Below the pieces are notes generated by a model. The model saw only the letters and a program-made list of their open reading frames with translations, searched no databases and was not told the DNA's origin. DNA of 64,000 nt from Rhodoblastus sp. (GTDB lineage: Bacteria > Pseudomonadota > Alphaproteobacteria > Rhizobiales > Beijerinckiaceae), in NCBI RefSeq assembly GCF_019449565.1, contig NZ_JAGRPM010000038.1, positions 186,001 through 250,000 of the forward strand, written 5' to 3'. Every line of letters begins with the position of its first letter. The first letter of the stretch is position 1. The position numbers and the translations under genes were made by a program. Shown one piece after another: positions 5,938 to 15,361 of this stretch.

Positions 5938-8616
5938 TCAGGCCGTCGAGCGCGCCGCCGCGCCCAGCGCCGCCTGTGCCGCCGCAAGGCGCGCGATCGG
6001 CACGCGATAGGGCGAGCAGGAGACGTAATCGAGCCCCGTCTTTTCACAAAAAGCAATGGAGGACGGGTCGCCGCCATGCTCGCCGCAAATGCCGAGCTTG
6101 ATTTTTTCGCGCGTCTTCTTGCCGCGCTCGGCGGCCAGCGCGACCAGTTCGCCAACGCCCTCCTGGTCGAGCGAGATGAAGGGATCATGCGCCAGAATGC
6201 CCTTCTGGACATAAGTTCCGAGGAAGGAGCCGGCGTCGTCGCGCGAAATGCCGAGCGTGGTCTGGGTCAGGTCATTGGTGCCGAAGGAGAAAAACTCCGC
6301 CGTCTCGGCGATTTCGCCGGCGCGCAAGGCGGCGCGCGGCAATTCGATCATCGTGCCGACCTGATAGGGAAGGGTCACGCCCGTTTCCTTGAAGACCGCC
6401 TCGGCCATGGCGTCTATGCGCGCCTTGACGAGATCGAGTTCTCGCTTGGAGAACACCAGCGGCACCATGATTTCCGGCGTGACGTTTTCGCCGGTCTTCT
6501 TCTGCGCCTCGACCGCGCCTTCAAAAATGGCGCGGGCCTGCATTTCCGCGATTTCGGGGAAGGCGACAGCCAGACGCACGCCGCGGAAGCCAAGCATGGG
6601 GTTGAATTCATGCAATTCGTCAGCGCGGCGTTTGAGTTTCTCCGGGCTCGTCCCGGTCGCGGCCGCGACTTCCGCGATTTCCTCGGCAGTATGCGGCAGG
6701 AACTCATGCAGCGGCGGATCGAGCAGGCGGATCGTCACGGGAAGGCCGTGCATGATCTCGAACAAAGCCGCGAAATCCGAACGCTGCATCGGCAGGATCT
6801 TGGCGAGCGCGGCGCGGCGTTCTGCTTCCGTGTCGGCCAGGATCATCTCGCGTACGGCGACGATGCGATCATTATCGAAGAACATGTGTTCGGTGCGGCA
6901 CAAGCCGATGCCCTCTGCGCCATATTTGCGCGCGATGCGGGCGTCGGCCGGCGTATCGGCGTTGGTGCGCACTTTCAAGCGGCGCTCGGCGTCAGCCCAC
7001 CCCATCAACACCGCGAAATCGCCCGAAAGCTCGGGCTGCAACGTCGGGACCGCGCCTTCCATCACCTGACCGGCGGCGCCGTCGATGGTGATGATGTCTC
7101 CCTTGGCGAAAGTGCGGCCCATGGCGGTCAGGGTCTGCGCCGCATAATCGACGCGCACCGTACCCGCGCCGGAAACGCAGGGCTTGCCCATGCCGCGCGC
7201 CACCACCGCCGCATGGGAGGTCATGCCGCCGCGTGTGGTCAGGATGCCTTCCGCCGCGTGCATGCCGTGGATGTCTTCCGGCGAGGTCTCGACCCGCACC
7301 AGAATGACCTTGTGGCCGGCCGCCTTCAGCGCCTCGGCTTCGTCGGACGTGAACACGATTTCGCCGCTCGCGGCGCCGGGCGAGGCCGGCAGTCCGGTGG
7401 CGATGATCTTGCGCTCCGCCTTGGGATCGAGCGTCGGATGCAGCAATTGATCGAGCGAGCCCGGCTCGATGCGGTTGATCGCTTCCCGCTTGTCGATCAC
7501 GCCCTCATTGGCCATTTCCACCGCGACGCGGAGGGCGGCGCGGGCCGTGCGCTTGCCGTTGCGGGTTTGCAGCATCCAGAACTTGCCGCGCTCGACGGTG
7601 AATTCCATGTCCTGCATGTCGCGATAATGCGATTCGAGCAGCTTGGTGGCGCGGACGAACTCGGCGTAAACCTCCGGCATCGCCCGCTCCATGGAGAGCT
7701 TGTCGGATTTGGCCGCGATGCGCGCGGCTTCGGTGATGTTCTGCGGCGTCCTGATGCCGGCCACCACGTCCTCGCCCTGGGCGTTGATCAGGAACTCGCC
7801 GTAAAGCGCGTTCTCGCCGGTCGAGGGATTGCGGGTGAAGGCGACGCCCGTCGCGGAGGTCTCGCCCATATTGCCGAAGACCATGGCCTGGACGTTGACC
7901 GCCGTGCCCCAGGCTTCCGGAATGTCGTGCAGGCGGCGATAGGTGATGGCGCGCTGGTTCATCCAGGACGAGAACACCGCGCCGATCGCGCCCCATAATT
8001 GCTCTTTCGGATCCTGCGGGAACGGCTTTTCGATCTCGCGCTGGACGGCTTCCTTGTAGCTGGCGACGATTTTGCGCCAGTCGTCGGCCTTCAGGTCGGT
8101 GTCCTGGTGATAGCCCTTCTGGTCCTTGTAGACCTCCAGGATCTCCTCGAAATTATGGTGCTCCACTTCGAGCACGACATTGGAATACATCTGGATGAAG
8201 CGGCGGTAGGAATCCCACGCGAAGCGCTCGTCGCCGGAGGATTTGGCGATGGCTTCTACGGTCACGTCGTTGAGGCCGAGATTGAGCACGGTGTCCATCA
8301 TGCCCGGCATCGAAGCGCGGGCGCCGGAGCGCACTGAAACGAGCAGCGGATTGGCCGGATCGCCAAACACATGGCTCGCAAGCTTGCCGACATGCGCCAG
8401 AGCCGCCTCGACCTGATCGACGAGATCGGCCGGATAGGTCTGGCCGTTGGCGTAATAATAGGTGCAGACCTCGGTCGAAATGGTGAAACCGGGGGGGACG
8501 GGCAGGCCGAGATTGGCCATTTCGGCCAGATTGGCTCCCTTGCCGCCCAGCAAGTTCTTCATCGCGCTGGCGCCTTCAGCCTTGCCATCGCCGAACGAAT
8601 AAACCCATTTCGCCAT
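5938..8616 (-). CDS. ppdK: Pyruvate, phosphate dikinase
   Basis: Interconverts pyruvate, ATP and phosphate with phosphoenolpyruvate, AMP and pyrophosphate. 892 residues, the usual length. The N-terminal nucleotide-binding domain begins MAKWVYSFGDG and includes GGKGANLAEM. The swivelling phosphohistidine domain carries GGMTSHAAVVARGMGKPC around residue 455, with the catalytic His. The C-terminal TIM barrel has GLCRTEHMFF and ends with the conserved GICGEHGGDPSSI. Paired with the PPi-dependent phosphofructokinase at 35203, it suggests a glycolysis that spends and makes pyrophosphate. Start ATG at 8616 has AAGGA upstream. Confidence 0.97.
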   Translation of the reverse strand: MAKWVYSFGDGKAEGASAMKNLLGGKGANLAEMANLGLPVPPGFTISTEVCTYYYANGQTYPADLVDQVEAALAHVGKLASHVFGDPANPLLVSVRSGARASMPGMMDTVLNLGLNDVTVEAIAKSSGDERFAWDSYRRFIQMYSNVVLEVEHHNFEEILEVYKDQKGYHQDTDLKADDWRKIVASYKEAVQREIEKPFPQDPKEQLWGAIGAVFSSWMNQRAITYRRLHDIPEAWGTAVNVQAMVFGNMGETSATGVAFTRNPSTGENALYGEFLINAQGEDVVAGIRTPQNITEAARIAAKSDKLSMERAMPEVYAEFVRATKLLESHYRDMQDMEFTVERGKFWMLQTRNGKRTARAALRVAVEMANEGVIDKREAINRIEPGSLDQLLHPTLDPKAERKIIATGLPASPGAASGEIVFTSDEAEALKAAGHKVILVRVETSPEDIHGMHAAEGILTTRGGMTSHAAVVARGMGKPCVSGAGTVRVDYAAQTLTAMGRTFAKGDIITIDGAAGQVMEGAVPTLQPELSGDFAVLMGWADAERRLKVRTNADTPADARIARKYGAEGIGLCRTEHMFFDNDRIVAVREMILADTEAERRAALAKILPMQRSDFAALFEIMHGLPVTIRLLDPPLHEFLPHTAEEIAEVAAATGTSPEKLKRRADELHEFNPMLGFRGVRLAVAFPEIAEMQARAIFEGAVEAQKKTGENVTPEIMVPLVFSKRELDLVKARIDAMAEAVFKETGVTLPYQVGTMIELPRAALRAGEIAETAEFFSFGTNDLTQTTLGISRDDAGSFLGTYVQKGILAHDPFISLDQEGVGELVALAAERGKKTREKIKLGICGEHGGDPSSIAFCEKTGLDYVSCSPYRVPIARLAAAQAALGAAARSTA

Positions 8617-8748
8617 GATCGAATCCTTAGACCGTCAGAGAAGAGCTGACTTCACATGTCAGAAAGCGCAGGAGATGAGCTTTGCCCGTCGCCCGCGTTT
8701 ATCATCCCGACGCGGCAAAAGCCAAGCGTCAGCCGAATATTTGAAGCT

Positions 8749-9318
8749 TCAATGGCGCAATTTCAGCCCCAGGCCTATCCAGCTCGCGCCATGAAAAACC
8801 ATGTCGACCCCGAAGAGAGTCCCCAGAATCACCATGGTATTGCCCGGCCAGCCTGCGAGAATCATGCCGCCGAGCAGCGTGGTAACCACGCCGGCAAGAA
8901 CTATGAAAGCCTTGGGTCCAGCAGGCAGCCGCGCGCCGAGCCAGATGCGGACGAGGCCGGCGAAGAGGAAGCCGAATCCGACGACCGCCGTCAACACCGC
9001 CGCCGCAACTTCCGGGCGAGCGAGCGCGAAAGCGCCGAAGACGAGGTAGAACAGGCCGCTGATCAGCCACAGAAAGCGAGAAGGCCAATCGCGGGAATTG
9101 ACGCCAATCATGATTTCGACGCCGCCGGCCAGGATCAACATGAGCGCGACGAAAAAAACGACCGCGAGCGTCGAAACCGCCGCCAGAATCAAGGCGGCCA
9201 CGCCGAAAATCAGGCAAAGCGCGCCATAGGCGACAAACCAGCCCCAGCGCGAGCGCAGGCGCTCGATCGCGCCGCCAAGACTGTGAAGCGTATTGGGGTT
9301 TTGCGGGCTCATGCTCAT
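8749..9318 (-). CDS. HdeD family membrane protein (DUF308)
   Basis: 189 residues with six hydrophobic segments arranged as three hairpins, the first at about residues 25-70 (GWFVAYGALCLIFGVAALIL). This repeated DUF308 layout and length match HdeD, an inner-membrane protein tied to acid resistance in E. coli. In alphaproteobacteria the role is not established. It is transcribed away from dxs. Confidence 0.85.
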   Translation of the reverse strand: MSMSPQNPNTLHSLGGAIERLRSRWGWFVAYGALCLIFGVAALILAAVSTLAVVFFVALMLILAGGVEIMIGVNSRDWPSRFLWLISGLFYLVFGAFALARPEVAAAVLTAVVGFGFLFAGLVRIWLGARLPAGPKAFIVLAGVVTTLLGGMILAGWPGNTMVILGTLFGVDMVFHGASWIGLGLKLRH

Positions 9319-9540
9319 GGTCGTCTCCTGCCGGCAAACCCGGTCCTGGCGCCGCGCCTCAGCGTCCGGGAACGATCAAAGCGGTCCGAAACAAAGCCGT
9401 CAAGAGATGGGTGGAGACCAAACAGCCAAGCTTTGCTGCAAATTAACGCCGCAGCGACAAAATACGATCGCGCAATTGCCCCTTCGACGTTCAACGTGTA
9501 AAGCACCTTTTCGCGCTTCTTGTCAGAGGGGGAGCGAATA

Positions 9541-11475
9541 TTGATCGAGTGTGCCGTGAACAATAATTCGACGACCCCTGTTCTCGACCGTGTCAAGCTC
9601 CCCGCCGACCTGCGCCAACTCCCCGAGAGCGAGTTGCGTGCGTTGGCCGAGGACCTGCGCCGCGCGACCATTGACGCCGTCTCCGTCACGGGCGGACATC
9701 TCGGATCGAGCCTTGGCGTGGTCGAGCTGACTGTCGCCTTGCATTATGTCTTTAATACGCCAAAAGACCGGGTCATCTGGGACGTTGGCCACCAGGCCTA
9801 TCCTCACAAGATCCTGACCGGACGGCGCGAGCGCATCAAGACGTTGCGCCAGGCCGGGGGCCTCTCGGGCTTCACCAAGCGCTCGGAAAGCGAATACGAC
9901 CCCTTCGGCGCGGCTCATTCCTCGACTTCGATTTCGGCCGGGCTCGGCATGGCGGTGGCCCGCACGCTTTCGGGCGGCGACAATAATGTCATCGCGGTGA
10001 TCGGCGACGGCTCGATGTCGGCGGGCATGGCCTATGAGGCCATGAACAACGCCGGCGCCTCCCATTCGCGCCTCATCGTCATCCTGAACGACAACGACAT
10101 GTCGATCGCGCCGCCCGTCGGCGCCATGTCGGCCTATCTCGCCCGCCTCTCCTCGGGACGCACCTATCTCAAGCTGCGCGACGCGGGCAAGAACATCGCC
10201 CGCCATCTGCCCAAGCCCGTGGAAAGCGCGATCACTCGCGCGGTCGAACACGCCCGGACCTATGTCACCGGCGGCACCCTGTTCGAGGAGCTGGGCTTCT
10301 TCTACGTCGGCCCGATCGACGGCCATAATCTCGACCATCTGCTGCCGGTGCTGAAAAACGTCCGCGACGCCGACGTCGGCGGCCCGGTCCTGATCCATGT
10401 CGTCACGCAGAAGGGCAAGGGCTATGCGCCCGCCGAAGCCGCCGAGGACAAATATCACGGCGTCAACAAGTTCGACGTGGTGACCGGAACCCAGGTCAAG
10501 CCCAAGGCCAACGCGCCTTCCTACACCAAGGTGTTCGGACAATCGCTGGTCAAGGAAGCCGAAAAGGACGACAAGATCGTCGCCATCACCGCCGCCATGC
10601 CCACGGGCACCGGAGTCGATTTCTTCCAGCAGGCCTTCCCCAAGCGCACCTTCGACGTCGGCATCGCCGAGCAACACGCCGTGACCTTCGCCGCCGGCCT
10701 GGCGACCGAGGGCTACAAGCCGTTCTGCGCGATCTATTCGACCTTTTTGCAGCGCGGCTACGATCAGGTCGTGCATGACGTCGCGATCCAGAACCTGCCG
10801 GTGCGCTTCGCGCTGGACCGCGCCGGATTGGTGGGCGCGGACGGCGCGACCCATGCGGGCGCCTTCGACGTTGCTTTCCTCGGCATCCTGCCGAACATGG
10901 TGGTGATGGCCGCCGCCGACGAAGCGGAACTGGTCCATATGGTCGCCACCGCCGCGGCCTATGACAAGGGGCCGATCGCCTTCCGCTACCCGCGTGGCGA
11001 TGGCGTCGGCGTCGAACTGCCGCAGGACGGCGTTCCGCTGGAGATCGGCAAGGGCCGTATCGTCCGCCAGGGCGACAAGGTCGCCATCCTGTCGCTCGGC
11101 ACGCGACTCGCCGAGGCGCTTGCGGCGGCGGAATTGCTGGCGGCGCAGGGAATTTCCGCCACCGTTGCCGACGCGCGCTTCGCCAAGCCGCTCGACGTCG
11201 CGTTGATCCGCAAGCTCGCGGCGGAACATGAGGCGCTCATCACAATCGAAGAAGGTTCGGTTGGCGGCTTCGGCTCCTTCGTCGCCCAGCAACTGGCCGA
11301 GGACGGCCTGCTCGACGGCGGCCTGCGCTTCCGCGCCATGGTCCTGCCCGACGTTTTCCTCGATCAGGACAAGCCGGAACTCCTCTACGCCAAGGCGGGC
11401 CTCGACGCCAAGGGCATCGTCGCCAAGGTTTTCCAGGCGCTCGGCCATCCAGCCGCCGCGGCCAAAACGGCCTGA
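9541..11475 (+). CDS. dxs: 1-deoxy-D-xylulose-5-phosphate synthase
   Basis: Thiamine diphosphate enzyme that condenses pyruvate and glyceraldehyde 3-phosphate in the first step of the MEP isoprenoid pathway. The body from [20 protein letters not shown] is typical. [20 protein letters not shown] carries the first histidine, [18 protein letters not shown] is the ThDP/Mg motif, and the transketolase domain has [17 protein letters not shown]. There is no ATG near the N-terminus. I chose TTG 9541 because GGGGGAG lies 6 bases upstream. TTG 9520 and GTG 9556 are alternatives. About 644 residues. It heads a rightward block, although the next gene on that side is convergent. Confidence 0.96.
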   Translation: MIECAVNNNSTTPVLDRVKLPADLRQLPESELRALAEDLRRATIDAVSVTGGHLGSSLGVVELTVALHYVFNTPKDRVIWDVGHQAYPHKILTGRRERIKTLRQAGGLSGFTKRSESEYDPFGAAHSSTSISAGLGMAVARTLSGGDNNVIAVIGDGSMSAGMAYEAMNNAGASHSRLIVILNDNDMSIAPPVGAMSAYLARLSSGRTYLKLRDAGKNIARHLPKPVESAITRAVEHARTYVTGGTLFEELGFFYVGPIDGHNLDHLLPVLKNVRDADVGGPVLIHVVTQKGKGYAPAEAAEDKYHGVNKFDVVTGTQVKPKANAPSYTKVFGQSLVKEAEKDDKIVAITAAMPTGTGVDFFQQAFPKRTFDVGIAEQHAVTFAAGLATEGYKPFCAIYSTFLQRGYDQVVHDVAIQNLPVRFALDRAGLVGADGATHAGAFDVAFLGILPNMVVMAAADEAELVHMVATAAAYDKGPIAFRYPRGDGVGVELPQDGVPLEIGKGRIVRQGDKVAILSLGTRLAEALAAAELLAAQGISATVADARFAKPLDVALIRKLAAEHEALITIEEGSVGGFGSFVAQQLAEDGLLDGGLRFRAMVLPDVFLDQDKPELLYAKAGLDAKGIVAKVFQALGHPAAAAKTA

Positions 11476-11492
11476 CGCCACACCGGACAGCG

Positions 11493-11514
11493 CCGGGGGC
11501 CGAACATCCCCCGG
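11493..11514. other. GC-rich hairpin between convergent dxs and corA-like genes
   Basis: A perfect 7-bp stem CCGGGGG/CCCCCGG with an 8-base loop, in the 57-base gap between two convergent genes. It has no T-run on either side, so it is at best a weak terminator or RNA 3'-end stabiliser. Confidence 0.3.
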
Positions 11515-11532
11515 ATCGCGGCGGCAAAACTT

Positions 11533-13161
11533 TCAATCGACCGAAACGTCCCGCCGGCTGTCCCACACGGCCAGGAACGCGTTCCATTTTGTCCGCAAGC
11601 TCGCCTTGTCGCTCGCCAGCGTGTCGAGGAAATGCGCGAGGCGGCGGGACTTCTTTACCGTGTAGAGCGTCAGCAGCGTCGTGGGGATGAACACGAGGAA
11701 GAAAATCGCCAGCCGGTCGGTCGTCGGCAGATCGGAGTGACTGAACAGATTCATACCGAGGAAGCCGGTGGTGATCGTCCCGACCAGGCTGAACAAGGTC
11801 ACCACGGTCAGTTGCAAGATGGTCACGGCCTGCCGACGCAGCAGATCGGTCTCCATGAAGGCCTCCATGTCGTTGACCTCCTCGCGCAATTCCTTGAACA
11901 AAGCGTCAGTGCGCAATTGTCCGGTCCAGATGCGGAAGACGTCGCGCAAGATTGCCTGATCCGACACTTCGCAGAAATAATAGCGGTGGGTGAAGCGCAG
12001 GAATGTCGCGGAAATGTCGCGAATGTCATGACGGAAGCGCGATACCGAGCGGTTGTCACGACTATCCAGCCGGCTGATGACCTCGACCAGCCGGTTCGAC
12101 ATCATCAGGATCGCGGCGCGGTGGAAATGTGCGATCATCCCGAGCATGAAGAACTGGTGGCGGAACTGGCCAAGAAAGCCGCGCTCGCCGTCGATGAAGC
12201 CGGGGTCGCCCGACCGGCCGATCATCACGAAAGCCTGCGGCGTGCACATGATCCGCATGTTGGGCCATTCCGGATCGTCAGTGCGGCGGGGATCGAAAAA
12301 TCGGTCATAACAATGGGCGCGCTCGAAATCGGCGAGATAGATCGATGATAGCGGCAGCCGGTCGCGCGCGGCGGCGGGGACCGCCGCAAGCGCGAGACGG
12401 GTGAATTCGGCGCGGGTCAGGCTGGCGGGATCCTCCACCGCAAGATAGGTCATCATCGGCATGCGATGATATTCCAGCGGCCGGTAGCGCACCGCGCAGG
12501 TGGCGCCGATGCGATTGAGCATCATGGGGCGCAACATAAAGTCCCAATGAGCGGCGATGTCGGTGGTCTGGGACCGAGTCACCGACGCGTAAAATTTCAA
12601 CCGGTCGGTGTAATCGGCGGCGGCGAGGGGAGCCTCCGCGGCGTCGAGCCATTCGACTGTCTCGAAACAATTGGCCGGCTCGCCGCTCTCGCTCCAGGCG
12701 GCGGGATAGGCGCGGCCGAAACGGTTGATCGTGTCCATCGCCACGTCGAGCGCGATGTTTTCGGCCGATATCTCGATCACCGGAATCATGACATCGGCGT
12801 CGTAGAAGAAAAAGACGTCGGCGTGCTCGACCTTGAAGCAACGGAATTCCGCCTCTCCCGGCGCCCGCATCCGCACCGCCTTGATATCGGTGCGGCGATA
12901 GACCAGCAGCGGAGATTCCCCATAGCTGCGCACGGATTTCGAGCGCTCGCCATAGAGGAAGCGCTGGACATGAGGCAGGAAGGAAACAAATTCCCGATAA
13001 TGCCGCTCCTGGTATTGCTCGGGATCGGACGGAAAATCGTCATCCAGCAAAATCCAGTTCGGATCTCCGTCGAGCTGGCGCCAATGCACGTCGCCGCGAT
13101 CCGGCAAGGGCATCAATTGCAAGGGCCAGAACAGGATCTGACGAAATTTCTCGACCAGCAT
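11533..13161 (-). CDS. CorA-like divalent cation transporter family protein
   Basis: 542 residues, longer than classical CorA (about 320). The C-terminus has the CorA topology: a long helical region (about 400-450), then two transmembrane segments, the first ending FLGMNLF with the GMN signature and the second IFFLVFIPTTLLTLYT, and a basic tail. The large N-terminal part is soluble and has no motif I can name. CorA proteins are pentameric Mg2+/Co2+ channels in the inner membrane. The GMN motif argues for ion permeation here, while the ligand-binding cytoplasmic domain appears divergent. Substrate is not predictable. Confidence 0.72.
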   Translation of the reverse strand: MLVEKFRQILFWPLQLMPLPDRGDVHWRQLDGDPNWILLDDDFPSDPEQYQERHYREFVSFLPHVQRFLYGERSKSVRSYGESPLLVYRRTDIKAVRMRAPGEAEFRCFKVEHADVFFFYDADVMIPVIEISAENIALDVAMDTINRFGRAYPAAWSESGEPANCFETVEWLDAAEAPLAAADYTDRLKFYASVTRSQTTDIAAHWDFMLRPMMLNRIGATCAVRYRPLEYHRMPMMTYLAVEDPASLTRAEFTRLALAAVPAAARDRLPLSSIYLADFERAHCYDRFFDPRRTDDPEWPNMRIMCTPQAFVMIGRSGDPGFIDGERGFLGQFRHQFFMLGMIAHFHRAAILMMSNRLVEVISRLDSRDNRSVSRFRHDIRDISATFLRFTHRYYFCEVSDQAILRDVFRIWTGQLRTDALFKELREEVNDMEAFMETDLLRRQAVTILQLTVVTLFSLVGTITTGFLGMNLFSHSDLPTTDRLAIFFLVFIPTTLLTLYTVKKSRRLAHFLDTLASDKASLRTKWNAFLAVWDSRRDVSVD

Positions 13162-13297
13162 GGCGCCCTCCGGTCTTCGACTCGCTCTTTCGGCGTTTCG
13201 ACGTCTATGCTACCCGCAACGCGCGCCCAAAGGCCATGCGCGCGACTGTCCGCGCGCCTAGACATTGGCATGAGTTGAATTCCGCAGGACCCGCCGC

Positions 13298-14023
13298 ATG
13301 ACCCGTCGCGCCGATATAGCCCTGGTTGAACGCGGCTTTTTCGCCAGTCGCGCGAAGGCGCGCGAGGCGATCGAAGCCGGGCTCGTCACGCTGGACGGCC
13401 GAATGCTGGCGAAGCCCTCCGAGCCCGTCGCGGAAGACGCCCGCCTGGAGGCTAGCGCACCCTACCCCTGGGTTTCGCGCGGCGGCGTCAAGCTGGCGGC
13501 GGCGCTCGACGCCTTCGCCATCGACGCCACGGGCAGGCAAGCCCTCGACATTGGCGCCTCGACCGGCGGCTTTGCCCATGTCCTGCTCGCGCGCGGCGCG
13601 GCCCATGTCACTTGCGTCGATGTCGGCCACGGCCAGCTTCACCCCGTCATCGCCAGCGATCCGCGCGTGACTTCGCTGGAAAAGCGCGACGCCCGCGCGC
13701 TCGCCTCCGCCGATCTCCGCACGCCGCCGCATATTATCGTCTGCGACGTCAGCTTCATCTCGCTGTCGCTGGTGCTGCCGCCGGTCCTCGCTCTGGCCGC
13801 GCCTCAGGCGGAAGCCGCGCTTCTCATCAAGCCGCAATTCGAAGTGGGGCCTGATTTCGTGAAAAAAGGGCTGGTCCGCGACGCCTCGGCGCAACGCCGC
13901 GCTTGCGAAAAGATTCAATCTCTGGTCGAAAGCCTTGGCTGGCGCTTGATTGGCCTGATCCCCTCGCCAATCGAAGGCGGCGACGGCAATCGTGAATTCC
14001 TGCTAGGAGCGCGCCGGCCGTGA
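13298..14023 (+). CDS. tlyA: TlyA family rRNA 2'-O-methyltransferase
   Basis: 241 residues. An N-terminal S4 RNA-binding domain (RADIALVERGFFASRAKAREAI, read in parts, residues 3-25) is followed by an FtsJ-like methyltransferase domain with the SAM motif ALDIGASTGGFAHVLL near residues 83-98 and the catalytic lysine in LLIKPQFE. TlyA of Mycobacterium methylates 16S and 23S rRNA riboses; older databases call it hemolysin A. Its stop overlaps the GTG of the next RNA methyltransferase by four bases, so the pair is translationally coupled. Confidence 0.93.
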   Translation: MTRRADIALVERGFFASRAKAREAIEAGLVTLDGRMLAKPSEPVAEDARLEASAPYPWVSRGGVKLAAALDAFAIDATGRQALDIGASTGGFAHVLLARGAAHVTCVDVGHGQLHPVIASDPRVTSLEKRDARALASADLRTPPHIIVCDVSFISLSLVLPPVLALAAPQAEAALLIKPQFEVGPDFVKKGLVRDASAQRRACEKIQSLVESLGWRLIGLIPSPIEGGDGNREFLLGARRP

Positions 14024-15297
14024 TCAATCTGAACGCCCATCTCGACATCGAACGCCTTGGCGCGCGCGGCGAAGGCCTCTGCCGGGGGCCGAGAGGCCTC
14101 ATCTTCACCCCCTACGCCCTGCCCGGCGAAACCATCCTCGCGGAAGTGGATGGCGAACGCGGCAAACTGGTCGAAGTGCTGAAAGCCTCGCCCGAGCGCA
14201 TTCCCGCGCCCTGCCCGCATTTCACGAAATGCGGCGGCTGCGCCGTGCAAACGCTGAGCGCCCCCGCCTATGCGGAATGGAAGCGCGGCCTCGTCGCCGA
14301 TTCGCTGCGCAACGCCGGCGTCACGGTGGACGTCGCGCCGCTCGTCGCGGCCTGGGGCGCCGGGCGCAGGCGCGCCACATTCCACGCCCGCAATGACCAG
14401 CGCGGACAGCCTCACGTCGGCTTCATGGAGGCGCGCAGCCACCGCATCTACGAGCTCGACGCCTGTCCGATTCTTGCGCCCGAAATGGCGGGCGCCCTGC
14501 ACGCGGCGCGCAATGTGGCGGAAATTCTGAAAACCCTGGAAAAGCCGCTCGATATCGTCGTGACGGCCAGCCCGCAGGGCCTCGATCTCGACATTCACGG
14601 CTGCGGCAAGCTCGAATTTGAACTGGAGCAGGCGCTGATCAGGGCGGCGGAAAGTCTCGATCTCGCCCGCATCGCCAATCATGGCGCCCCGCTGGTCGAA
14701 CGCCGCGCGCCCGAAATCCAGATCGGGCGGGTCCGCGTGACCCCGCCGCCCGGCGCTTTCTTGCAGGCGACGGCGGCGGGCGAAGAAATTCTGGCCCAAC
14801 TGGTTCTCGACGCTATCGGCGAAGCGAAAAAAGCGGCCGACCTCTATTGCGGAATCGGCACATTCGCGCTGCGGCTGGCAGAAAAGGCCGATGTTTTCTG
14901 TGTCGAGAGCGAGGCCGCCGCGCTCGCCGCCGGTCTGCGCGCCGGGCGCGCAACGCCCGGCTTGCGCCGGCTGACCGGCGAGGCGCGCGATCTGTTCGCC
15001 CGCCCCTTGCTTGCGAGCGAACTAGCCGCTTTCGACGCCGTGGTGTTCGACCCGCCGCGCGCCGGCGCGGAGAAACAGATGCGCGAACTGGCCCAAAGCG
15101 CGGTTCCTTGCGTCGTCGGCGTCTCCTGCAACGCCCAGACTTTCGCACGCGACGCCAATATGCTCATCGCGGGCGGCTATGAGCTGACAACCGTCACGCC
15201 CGTTGACCAATTCCTCTATTCGCCTCATGTGGAGCTGGTCGGCGTGTTCCGGAAGGCCGCCGTCAAGGCGGGGCGCAAACGCCGCCTGCTTGGCTGA
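14020..15297 (+). CDS. Class I SAM-dependent RNA uracil-C5-methyltransferase (RlmD/RumA-like)
   Basis: 425 residues from a GTG that overlaps the tlyA stop. A short N-terminal TRAM-like part precedes an iron-sulfur cysteine cluster, CPHFTKCGGCAVQ (residues about 65-77), plus a later Cys in the YELDACPILAP segment. The Rossmann domain has DLYCGIGTFALRLA and the catalytic region VFDPPRAGAEKQM and GVSCNAQTFARD. These match the RumA/TrmA family, which makes 5-methyluridine in rRNA or tRNA. The exact target base cannot be told from sequence. Confidence 0.92.
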   Translation: MINLNAHLDIERLGARGEGLCRGPRGLIFTPYALPGETILAEVDGERGKLVEVLKASPERIPAPCPHFTKCGGCAVQTLSAPAYAEWKRGLVADSLRNAGVTVDVAPLVAAWGAGRRRATFHARNDQRGQPHVGFMEARSHRIYELDACPILAPEMAGALHAARNVAEILKTLEKPLDIVVTASPQGLDLDIHGCGKLEFELEQALIRAAESLDLARIANHGAPLVERRAPEIQIGRVRVTPPPGAFLQATAAGEEILAQLVLDAIGEAKKAADLYCGIGTFALRLAEKADVFCVESEAAALAAGLRAGRATPGLRRLTGEARDLFARPLLASELAAFDAVVFDPPRAGAEKQMRELAQSAVPCVVGVSCNAQTFARDANMLIAGGYELTTVTPVDQFLYSPHVELVGVFRKAAVKAGRKRRLLG

Positions 15298-15361
15298 AAA
15301 GCTTGCGATGGCGCGCAGTCTGGGGCAAAGCAAAAGCGCGCCACAACAGAGACGGAATGCA

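Noticed and set aside
5860-7998. 712-codon plus-strand frame opposite ppdK
   Set aside because: Mirror of a conserved 892-residue enzyme; composition is typical of an antisense frame in GC-rich DNA.
8645-8665. Small CTGAC/GTCAG inverted repeat upstream of ppdK
   Set aside because: Only five paired bases, and not at a clear promoter or regulator gene; likely chance.
9523-11481. 652-codon open frame on the minus strand opposite dxs
   Set aside because: The plus strand encodes a complete, conserved DXP synthase. The opposite frame is Gly/His/Arg-rich without motifs, as expected from high-GC codon use.
11493-11514. Hairpin after dxs considered as a bidirectional terminator
   Set aside because: No T-run on either side, so kept only as a low-confidence structure.
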